From JANPLD01 sp964445765 (GTDB lineage: Bacteria; Pseudomonadota; Alphaproteobacteria; Rickettsiales; UBA8987), in contig CAYULD010000001.1 in assembly GCA_964445765.1 (NCBI GenBank), positions 496,001-560,000 on the forward strand: a stretch of 64,000 nucleotides of DNA, given 5' to 3'. This document shows positions 1-5,908 of the stretch, in pieces; position 1 is the stretch's first letter, and each line of letters starts with the position of its first letter. The notes under the pieces were generated by a model. It saw nothing but the letters and a program-made list of their open reading frames with translations. It did not search any database and had not been told where the DNA came from. The position numbers and the translations under genes are program-made.

Positions 1-142
1 GCTAAGAGATTATGGAATTGGTGCACAAATTCTGCTAGATTTAGGTGTTAGAAAAATAAAAATTTTAACCTCAGGTGCAAGCATAACCCCTGTTGCAATG
101 GAAGGCTATGACCTAGAAATAGTTGAGGAAATTAAGATTTAG
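1..142 (+). CDS. ribA: GTP cyclohydrolase II (RibA or RibBA), C-terminal end
   Basis: Only the last 46 codons lie in the window (frame begins at base 2, TAG at 140-142). The peptide has the RibA signature LRDYGIGAQIL followed by DLGV, and ends with the usual EGYDLEIVE tail. GTP cyclohydrolase II opens the GTP ring as the first step of riboflavin synthesis in the cytoplasm. Whether an upstream RibB domain is fused cannot be seen. The motif match is seen in sequence; the enzymatic role is family knowledge. The gene converges on the small minus-strand gene that follows 3 bases later. Confidence 0.8.
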   Translation, partial: LRDYGIGAQILLDLGVRKIKILTSGASITPVAMEGYDLEIVEEIKI

Positions 143-145
143 TTT

Positions 146-409
146 TTACTCACCTTTTTGTTTACTTAAAACTTTTACCATTTTTTGTTTGTCAGAATCC
201 CAACGATATTGCGTAACAATAACTTTTGTACCAGTTGTTATTATATCGCCATTTTCCATATGGATTACATCATAGCCTTTTTGTAAGGCTTCTTTTATAA
301 TTTCTTGGCAAGAATCAATATACATTTCGTCTTTCATAAACTCAACGGATTCACCTTTGCCCTTAGTTTTAGGCAGAGAATCTATAGTATCTTTTATTGA
401 ATCTACCAT
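146..409 (-). CDS. Small hypothetical protein (87 aa)
   Basis: Not recognised. An 87-residue soluble protein rich in Lys, Asp and Glu, with no signal peptide or membrane segment; the C-terminal half alternates hydrophobic and polar residues as in a small beta sheet. The start is the ATG at 409: it has a clear GGAGG ribosome binding site five bases upstream. The TTG four codons further out lies inside that GGAGG sequence and is not a credible start. It is transcribed in the same direction as, and 36 bases after, the sspB gene, so co-transcription is plausible. Confidence 0.55.
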   Translation of the reverse strand: MVDSIKDTIDSLPKTKGKGESVEFMKDEMYIDSCQEIIKEALQKGYDVIHMENGDIITTGTKVIVTQYRWDSDKQKMVKVLSKQKGE

Positions 410-445
410 TTTAACCTCCAAAAAGTTTATAAAATAAAATGTTAT

Positions 446-955
446 CTAATCTTTTTTTCTAAAAGAATCTAATGTTACAACATTAGAGCCTGATTTTTCA
501 GAATCTCTCTGCTTACCTTGTTTGTTATTTGATTTTTTATTATTTGTTTTGGGCTTGCTTTCACCAGATATTTCAATGTCTGGAATATTTTCTTCAATAA
601 TTATAGAATTAAATTGTAAGCCAAATTTAACGCTGGGATCAACAAATGAAATTAAAGATGAAAATGGAATTGTAATATTCTGTTTTACATGATCAAAGCT
701 CAAAACTATAGAAAAATATTGATCTTCAACTTCTAAATCATAAAATTGATGCTGTAGAACTATTGTCATTTCTTTAGGGTATCTTTTACGAAGCTCATCA
801 GACATCATAACGCCCTGTGCATCAGTTTTGAAAGTGATAAAAAAATGGTGATTACCCGGTAGGCCATCTTTATTAACTTGTCGCAAAACTGATTTAACAA
901 CATCGTGCATTGCTTTATCAATTAGTTTTGCGTAATCTATGTTTTTGCTAGTCAT
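446..955 (-). CDS. sspB: ClpXP adaptor SspB (alphaproteobacterial type)
   Basis: SspB delivers ssrA-tagged and other substrates to the ClpXP protease in the cytoplasm. The first ~110 residues carry the family pattern: IDY..LIDKA near the start, GLPGNHHFFITF, RYPKEMTIVLQHQF, then DPSVKFGLQF. A Lys/Asn/Ser-rich linker follows and the end (VVTLDSFRKK) resembles the short C-terminal peptide that docks on ClpX. The ATG at 955 gives a protein starting MTSKNIDYAKL, as in relatives; the TTG eight codons upstream is less likely. It lies upstream of a small gene of unknown function on the same strand. Confidence 0.9.
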   Translation of the reverse strand: MTSKNIDYAKLIDKAMHDVVKSVLRQVNKDGLPGNHHFFITFKTDAQGVMMSDELRKRYPKEMTIVLQHQFYDLEVEDQYFSIVLSFDHVKQNITIPFSSLISFVDPSVKFGLQFNSIIIEENIPDIEISGESKPKTNNKKSNNKQGKQRDSEKSGSNVVTLDSFRKKD

Positions 956-1074
956 TTTAATTATGGAAACCAAATTCAATAAATTTTTATTTCAACTTTT
1001 ATTTCAGAGTTTTTTTAATATCTCAAGAGGAAATTTAAGCTAACCCTGCTATTTTAGGCAAGTTTACATAGAGT

Positions 1075-1101
1075 TGTCATTCTGAGCAAAGCGAAGAATC
1101 T
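1075..1101. repeat. Family-1 palindrome half (TGTCATTCTGAGC type)
   Basis: Reads TGTCATTCTGAGCAAAGCGA then AGAATCT. The same words recur at 8655, at 39585 (there as a full palindrome) and, diverged, at 41824. Here only one arm is present. Intergenic between sspB and ftsY. Confidence 0.8.
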
Positions 1102-1116
1102 AAAAGGTTTATTTTT

Positions 1117-1215
1117 AATATTTCAAAAAAAATAATAACACTAAATTCCCTCTCCCCTTTTATAAGGGGAGAGGGTTTAGGGTGAGGGGAAATCTTATTA
1201 AAATTTTGAAATAGT
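1117..1215. repeat. Family-3 MITE-like repeat with ATTTCAAAAA ends
   Basis: About 100 bp with inverted ends (ATATTTCAAAAA at the left, TTTTGAAATAGTAT at the right) and a core built from CCCTCTCCCC, TATAAGGGGAGAGGG and AGGGTGAGGGG. A longer copy with better ends is at 37512-37676. It lies just after the ftsY stop, so it may also act as a 3' structure of that transcript. Confidence 0.75.
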
Positions 1216-1224
1216 ATAAAAACT

Positions 1225-2136
1225 TTATAACCCTACCAGAGATTTTGAAAAATCTTCAGCGTTAAAATTTTGAATATCTTCAATACCTTCGCCAATGCCA
1301 ATTTTATAGATAGGAATTTTGAATTTATCTATAATACCAACCACCACCCCACCTTTCGCAGAGCCATCTAACTTTGTAATTATAATAGAATTAATTTTGG
1401 CTATATCGCTAAAAATTTCTGCTTGAGAAACTGCATTTTGTCCGGTTGTTGCATCAAGTACTAAAATTGTGTTATGAGGCAATTCTTCATTATGCTTTTT
1501 TAGAACTCTTGAAATTTTTGCAAGCTCTTCCATTAAACCCTTTTTATTTTGCAATCTTCCAGCGGTATCAATTAAAATTACATCATAATTTTCATTTTTA
1601 GCTTTTTCATAGCCTTGAAACGCAACTGAGGCTGGGTCTTGATTTTGAAGGCCATTAAAAAAATCCGCTTTGCTTCTTTCTGCCCATTTTGAGAGTTGCT
1701 CAACAGCTGCTGCTCTAAATGTATCACAAGCAACTATTAAAACTTTTTTACCCTCATTAATAAATTGCGTAGCTATTTTACCAATAGAAGTGGTTTTGCC
1801 AGTGCCGTTTACGCCCACAAACATCAAGCATAGAGGTTTTTTTGAAAAATCTTCACTTATTGGTGCGATGTTACTTGTAAAGATTTCTAAGATTTCTTCA
1901 GCTAAGCTTTGCTTTATTTCTTCATCGGTAACTTCTTTATCAAATTTTTTCTTTCTTATTCCTGCAATAATTTTTGCAGAAGTTTTAACCCCCATATCAG
2001 CTTTTATAAGAATTTCCTCAAGTTCATTAAGTGCTTCATCATCAAGTTTTCTTTTGGTAAAAACGCTGGAAATGCCATCACCAATTACCTTAGCCGATTT
2101 ACTCAAACCATCTTTTATTTTTTTGAAAAAATTCAT
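1225..2136 (-). CDS. ftsY: Signal recognition particle receptor FtsY
   Basis: FtsY is the membrane-associated GTPase that docks SRP-ribosome complexes on the translocon. Visible: helical N domain (residues 1-95), then the SRP GTPase NG domain with P-loop GVNGTGKTT at 108-116, DTFRAAA at 138-144, DTAGRLQ at 190-196 and TKLDGSAKGG near 255. The acidic N-terminal A domain of enterobacterial FtsY is absent, giving 303 residues, normal for this group. Its ATG overlaps the rdgB stop as ATGA, so translation is probably coupled; EamA transporter, rdgB and ftsY look like one operon. Confidence 0.96.
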   Translation of the reverse strand: MNFFKKIKDGLSKSAKVIGDGISSVFTKRKLDDEALNELEEILIKADMGVKTSAKIIAGIRKKKFDKEVTDEEIKQSLAEEILEIFTSNIAPISEDFSKKPLCLMFVGVNGTGKTTSIGKIATQFINEGKKVLIVACDTFRAAAVEQLSKWAERSKADFFNGLQNQDPASVAFQGYEKAKNENYDVILIDTAGRLQNKKGLMEELAKISRVLKKHNEELPHNTILVLDATTGQNAVSQAEIFSDIAKINSIIITKLDGSAKGGVVVGIIDKFKIPIYKIGIGEGIEDIQNFNAEDFSKSLVGL

Positions 2137-2780
2137 AATTTTATGTAATTTACTAATTTTTCAAATGCTTTCGCACGATGTGAAATTTGATGCTTAAAAT
2201 TAGCTTCAATTTCAGCAAAAGTTTTGTTATGCCCCTCTGCAATAAATATTGGGTCATAACCAAAGCCAGCCTCACCCCTTGGCGGAAAGGTTAATGCTCC
2301 AAAAACTTTACCTTCAAAAATTTTGTATTCATTATTCGGAAAATATAAACACAAAGCACAGGTAAAATTAGCAGAAAGTAATTTTTTATTATAATCAGAA
2401 ATATCTTGATTTTCATATCTTGTATTAATGCCTTTTTCATTGAGTGCCTCTTCAACCCTCTGCATTGCAAGATTAAAATCTTTATTTTCTCCACCCCATC
2501 TTGCAGAATATATGCCCGGCATATTATCAAGCGAATGAACTTCAATTCCAGAATCATCAGAGAGGCAAATTTCCCCTGATTTTTCTGCGTAATATTTTGC
2601 TTTTATGAGTGCGTTTTCAGTAAAGCTAGAGCCTGTTTCCTCTGGCTCAGGCAAATTACCCAAGTAAGAAGTAGAAAGAACTTCAAGGTTAAAAGGCTTT
2701 AATAAATCCTCAATTTCTCTAACTTTACCTTTGTTATTGCTTGCAATTAAAATTTTTTTTGATGAGATTTTTGAATTCAT
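2133..2780 (-). CDS. rdgB: dITP/XTP pyrophosphatase RdgB (HAM1 family)
   Basis: Hydrolyses dITP, XTP and ITP to the monophosphates, keeping deaminated purines out of DNA. Family motifs in order: ASNNKGK at 13-19, SDDSGIEV near residue 75, PGIYSARW near 88, FGYDPIF near 175, and a C-terminal SHR. Length of 215 residues is slightly above the usual ~200. The gene starts 7 bases after the EamA transporter stop and ends in a 4-base ATGA overlap with ftsY, so it is the middle gene of a three-gene operon. Confidence 0.95.
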   Translation of the reverse strand: MNSKISSKKILIASNNKGKVREIEDLLKPFNLEVLSTSYLGNLPEPEETGSSFTENALIKAKYYAEKSGEICLSDDSGIEVHSLDNMPGIYSARWGGENKDFNLAMQRVEEALNEKGINTRYENQDISDYNKKLLSANFTCALCLYFPNNEYKIFEGKVFGALTFPPRGEAGFGYDPIFIAEGHNKTFAEIEANFKHQISHRAKAFEKLVNYIKL

Positions 2781-2787
2781 AATTTCA

Positions 2788-3693
2788 TTACCAAACTAAT
2801 GCTAAAACGGCTATTATTATAAGGGCAATTCCTAATTTTTCATATTTTTTAATTTTCTCCTTAAAAACTAAACGCGTGGCAATTATTGAAAGAATTAACT
2901 CAACCTGCCCCACCGCATTTACCAGTGCAGCTGTTTGAATTGAATATGCGCTATACCAAAAAACTGAAGTAACAACGCCAATAAAACCTAGCAAAAATAA
3001 TTCTTTATATGCAGAAATATTTTTTATATCACTAAAATCAACAAGCTTTTTATATATTAAATAAATAGTTAGCACTGAGGCTTGAATAAACATAACACAA
3101 AATAGCGTAAAACCCGCTGAAATTAAATATTTAGTGTTTAGCGTAAGAGAGGCCTCCCTGATAAAAATTGCTGTAAAAGCGTGAAATATTCCAAGTGTTA
3201 AGCCAATTAGTGAGGTTTTAGTTTTTAAGTTTTCTAAACTAAATTTTTTAGAATTTCCCATTAAAGATAAAATCATCACCCCGCAAGAGCCAATGATAAT
3301 CGCAATTATTTCATATAAACTAATTTTTTCTGAAAAAATTATATATGCAAAAATTGCTGCCAAAATTGTTTCGGTTTTGCTATAAGCAATCCCAACGGCA
3401 AAATTTCTATCCCTTAAAAGTGAGGTTTGCATTATAGAGCCTATAATCTGCGAAACCCCTGCTAGAAAACAATAAAATAAGAATTTTATATTTATGCTTG
3501 GTAGCTCAAAAAAAGAGATAATTAAAAAACTTAAATATATTAATGCGAAAGGCAGGCCGAAAAGAAACCTTCCCCAAGTTATAAAAATTGGTGATAATTT
3601 TTTAGATAAATCTTTCTGTAAGCAAGTTCTTATAGATTGAAATATCGCCGCAAGCAGGGTTAGAATTATCCAAGGTTCAAAAATCGTAGCCAC
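2788..3693 (-). CDS. EamA/DMT family transporter
   Basis: A 301-residue inner-membrane protein with about ten hydrophobic segments arranged as two EamA repeats of five. Each half has the usual short Lys-containing loops, and the second half ends in the NAVGQVELILS...VFKEKI pattern common in this superfamily. These proteins move small metabolites; the substrate cannot be read from sequence. First gene of the operon that continues into rdgB and ftsY. Start ATG at 3693 fits the first membrane segment. The family call is firm, the substrate unknown. Confidence 0.85.
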   Translation of the reverse strand: MATIFEPWIILTLLAAIFQSIRTCLQKDLSKKLSPIFITWGRFLFGLPFALIYLSFLIISFFELPSINIKFLFYCFLAGVSQIIGSIMQTSLLRDRNFAVGIAYSKTETILAAIFAYIIFSEKISLYEIIAIIIGSCGVMILSLMGNSKKFSLENLKTKTSLIGLTLGIFHAFTAIFIREASLTLNTKYLISAGFTLFCVMFIQASVLTIYLIYKKLVDFSDIKNISAYKELFLLGFIGVVTSVFWYSAYSIQTAALVNAVGQVELILSIIATRLVFKEKIKKYEKLGIALIIIAVLALVW

Positions 3694-3854
3694 AAACTTA
3701 ATTTATTAAGATTATAGTAAAATGCATAACTTTTAGCGAAATTTATTGCTTAATAAGAGTTTTCGCGTGATATGCAAAATAATTATAAATTTTTCTTGAA
3801 ATATAGTAAATTTTGGATATTTGTTCATTCTCTTACTGCACAGACAGCTAAATT

Positions 3855-3929
3855 GGCCCCGTCGTCTAGCGGTTAGGACATCGCCCTTTCACGGCGGTAA
3901 CACGGGTTCGAGTCCCGTCGGGGTCACCA
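3855..3929 (+). tRNA. tRNA-Glu (TTC)
   Basis: Complete cloverleaf with 7-bp acceptor (GGCCCCG with CGGGGTC), anticodon loop CTTTCAC reading TTC, T arm GGGTTCGAGTCCC and an encoded CCA. An integrase-type reading frame begins 74 bases downstream, so this tRNA is a likely past integration site. Confidence 0.97.
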
Positions 3930-4003
3930 ATATAAATTTCCAATTACAATTCAATAGCTTAGTTAGGTTGACGCAAAATTTGATACACAAATTGCTACAC
4001 AAA

Positions 4004-4306
4004 ATGAGCTATTCTGTTATTCAAAGAGCAAATGGGGTTTTCTATTATAGAAAGAGAGTTCCTAAAGATTTAGTTTCAAAAATTGGCAAACAAGAAATTA
4101 TAAAATCCCTTAAAGTTAAAAGCAAATCTAACTTATTCAAAATTTTACCAAGAGTTGAATTAGAGGTTCAAGATTATTTTCTAAACTTAAGGCTTGGCAA
4201 ACAAGTTACAGCGAATGAAAACGCCATAATATTTAATGATAAAGTTAAGGATAACAAAACCTTAACTTATATTTTTAAGAGCACTTTTTGCGGGGTAGAT
4301 GGTTGA
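4004..4306 (+). pseudogene. Truncated tyrosine-recombinase (phage integrase) N-terminal remnant
   Basis: The 100-residue frame from ATG 4004 begins MSYSVIQRANGVFYYRKRVP then KDL, the pattern of the N-terminal arm-binding region of tRNA-targeting integrases. It stops at TGA 4304 before any core-binding or catalytic domain, so the R-H-R-Y residues are missing. It lies directly downstream of tRNA-Glu in the same orientation, the standard position of integrases that use a tRNA 3' end. The upstream words GATACACAAA and GCTACACAAAATG resemble paired arm sites. I read it as the scar of a lost integrative element. The frame is open further upstream through the tRNA but that part is not coding. Confidence 0.7.
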
Positions 4307-4376
4307 ATTATATAAAAAACTAAATCTAATTTGCTTTCTTAAAAAACATTTTTCTTAAGAGCTCCTGATAACAACC

Positions 4377-4421
4377 CACCCCGCAACACTGAAAGCGGAT
4401 ATTACCGCTTGAAGCGGGGTG
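4377..4421. repeat. Nested intergenic palindrome (CACCCCGC...GCGGGGTG)
   Basis: Outer arms CACCCCGC (4377-4384) and GCGGGGTG (4414-4421) enclose inner arms AAGCGG and CCGCTT. It sits between the integrase remnant and the stop of the membrane protein gene on the other strand, where it could serve as a transcription barrier, though no T-run follows. Confidence 0.6.
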
Positions 4422-4436
4422 ACATTATGAGGAAAA

Positions 4437-5240
4437 TTATTTTTTATGTATTTCCAAAATTTTTGAAATATCTGAGTTAGAAATACCAGGGGCACTAACA
4501 CTTATAGGGCTAAAAACTACATCAACTACTTTTTGCTTTATTAGATTTTTTGTGGCTTCATCATTGGTTGAATTTAGATAAGCCGTATATGTTTTTATTA
4601 AAATTACCTTATCTTTATATATCCTTCTTAAATTCAAATAATATCTATACATTCTACTTGCCCAAAATGTTATAGATGCAAATAAGAAAGTAGAAACTAC
4701 CTTAGTTGAAATGAGTAAGAATGGCTTCAAATCTTCAGCAATAGTTATGAATTTAAAACCAAAATCTACAATATAAAGTGGTGCTGTTATAGTGGCAATG
4801 AACAAATATACCGATATAGTAAGCCAACTACATAAAGGAATTTTTAGATCTTTATATTCTTTATTAAAAAACTCTTGTTGAGCCGCAGCAGGAGAAACCC
4901 CTGAAGCATCCTGAGCTATTCTTAAAGCTTCAGCTGCAAGACCTTTAGCCTCTTTTGCATTAGATAAATTTTTTTCAAGAAGGTTAAAAATTTCTTTTGG
5001 ATTCTTTAAATATAAATCTGTTATCAAATCTAAAAAAATAGCCTGAAGATTAAAAATCTTTTCTTGGTTTGCATAATGTAAACGGATATTATTTATTGTA
5101 TGAGAAGAAGGCTTAAAATTATCATTTGGTAATAAATTATTAGAAATATTATTTCTTTCATCATTTAAAATTCCTTTTAATTGAGAAATAATTTCATCAA
5201 GCTTTTTAATTTTTTCGTTATTTACTTTTTCACTTTCCAT
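4437..5240 (-). CDS. Hypothetical two-pass membrane protein with coiled-coil N terminus
   Basis: Not recognised. 267 residues: a charged, helical N-terminal half (to about 135) with coiled-coil-like spacing, two hydrophobic segments at about 138-165 and 172-197, then a basic helical C-terminal third. No signal peptide, no enzymatic motif. ATG at 5240 is preceded by a GGGGTAG stretch. It lies in an accessory stretch between a tRNA-linked integrase scar and a broken toxin-antitoxin pair, so it may be acquired cargo; that is inference from position only. Confidence 0.6.
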   Translation of the reverse strand: MESEKVNNEKIKKLDEIISQLKGILNDERNNISNNLLPNDNFKPSSHTINNIRLHYANQEKIFNLQAIFLDLITDLYLKNPKEIFNLLEKNLSNAKEAKGLAAEALRIAQDASGVSPAAAQQEFFNKEYKDLKIPLCSWLTISVYLFIATITAPLYIVDFGFKFITIAEDLKPFLLISTKVVSTFLFASITFWASRMYRYYLNLRRIYKDKVILIKTYTAYLNSTNDEATKNLIKQKVVDVVFSPISVSAPGISNSDISKILEIHKK

Positions 5241-5244
5241 AGTA

Positions 5245-5298
5245 CTACCCCTCCACCTTCACATAAAATTCACTGCCCATTTCCTTGAATTTTTCCAT
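5245..5298 (-). pseudogene. Detached duplicate of the thiC 3' end
   Basis: Minus strand reads a 17-codon frame MEKFKEMGSEFYVKVEG, nearly the last residues of ThiC (KFKEMGSEVYVKVENA). At DNA level 5252-5294 matches 5919-5961 at 40 of 43 positions. Not a gene in itself: it is the outer copy of a direct repeat that encloses the broken BrnT/BrnA pair. Confidence 0.85.
5252..5294. repeat. 43-bp direct repeat, copy 1 (thiC end)
   Basis: Same orientation as copy 2 at 5919-5961, three mismatches. The pair brackets a segment of about 625 bp that holds only the toxin-antitoxin remnant and its operator. Confidence 0.85.
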
Positions 5299-5300
5299 AA

Positions 5301-5585
5301 TTAGCGAGACTCCAAACCCTCAGCAAGCAGGGTTTTGATATATGATTAATATGGAATATCCAATTTATTTGCACTAATTTTGATATCGTTTAGAAGCCAC
5401 AAAGGAAGACGCAAAGAAATAGTTTCCGTAGAAGGTTTCAGATTAGGAAATTTAACTTTTTTAGCTTTGCTTAGATCAAAATAGTCAGTTAAATCTGCCT
5501 TATCCCAAAAATCAGATTCTTCCGCCTCAGATTTAAATTTAGGAATCTTCTTAGGTTTTTTATTTTGTTTTATTTTGTTTTTCAT
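5301..5585 (-). pseudogene. BrnA-type CopG/RHH antitoxin, interrupted by in-frame TAA
   Basis: Reads as a 94-residue antitoxin except for one TAA at 5346-5348 (codon 80). The part before it has the BrnA pattern KIPKFKSEAEESDFWDKADL and the ribbon-helix-helix strand ISLRLPLWLLNDIK. The frame resumes as SYIKTLLAEGLESR, exactly how the second RHH helix continues in relatives, where the stop position is normally Gln. A CAA to TAA change explains it. The start overlaps the end of the upstream toxin frame by 26 bases, as in intact brnTA operons. Probably inactive. Confidence 0.8.
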
Positions 5586-5871
5586 ACCAAACCCTCTCTT
5601 TTTTACTCATATTTCTGCAAGTAATAACTCTAATTTTATTACCCCTTATAGTAAATACACAGGATAATTTTCTACCTTTATTTGTAATTCCAAAAGCACC
5701 ATATCTCAACTCACTCATAGAATGTTTTTCATCTCTAAAGAAAAACACCGGTTCATTTACAAAAATTTCCTCCGCTTAAGTTGTAGAAACATTGTGTTTA
5801 TTGAAATTTTTTTTAGAATTCCAATCATCCCAATCAAAACTTTCAACACCCTCTAAAATATCGTCAAGCAT
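5560..5871 (-). pseudogene. BrnT-type RNase toxin, interrupted by in-frame TAA
   Basis: From ATG 5871 (AGAGG site upstream) the frame reads MLDDILEGVESFDWDDWNSK then KNFNKHNVSTT, meets TAA at 5776-5778 (codon 32), and resumes AEEIFVNEPVFFFRDEKHS and on to a normal end. The blocks FDWD..N..KN..KHNVS, AEEIF, ELRYGAFGIT and IRVITCRNMSKKER are those of BrnT, an RNase of RelE-like fold that pairs with BrnA. The residue at the stop is Glu or Gln in relatives, so one base change explains the break. Toxin and antitoxin each carry exactly one TAA. Confidence 0.8.
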
Positions 5872-5881
5872 AGCACCTCTT

Positions 5882-5900
5882 GTATATTACTATAATATAC
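5882..5900 (-). promoter_or_regulatory. Palindromic operator/promoter of the brnTA remnant
   Basis: GTATATTA-CTA-TAATATAC, a perfect 8-bp inverted repeat 11 bases before the BrnT start, overlapping a TATTAT-like -10. BrnA-type RHH antitoxins repress their own promoters at such sites. Assignment by position and symmetry. Confidence 0.6.
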
Positions 5901-5908
5901 ATTAATTG

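Noticed and set aside
1670..2197. 175-codon plus-strand frame opposite ftsY
   Set aside because: Antisense shadow of a well-conserved gene; composition follows the complement of FtsY.
3821..4003. N-terminal 61 codons of a longer frame that runs through tRNA-Glu into the integrase remnant
   Set aside because: The frame crosses the tRNA; the integrase-like part starts at ATG 4004.
5301..5871. Genetic-code change (TAA as Gln)
   Set aside because: Many genes in the window, such as mreC-like and atp genes' neighbours, end at TAA with normal family lengths, so TAA is a normal stop here.
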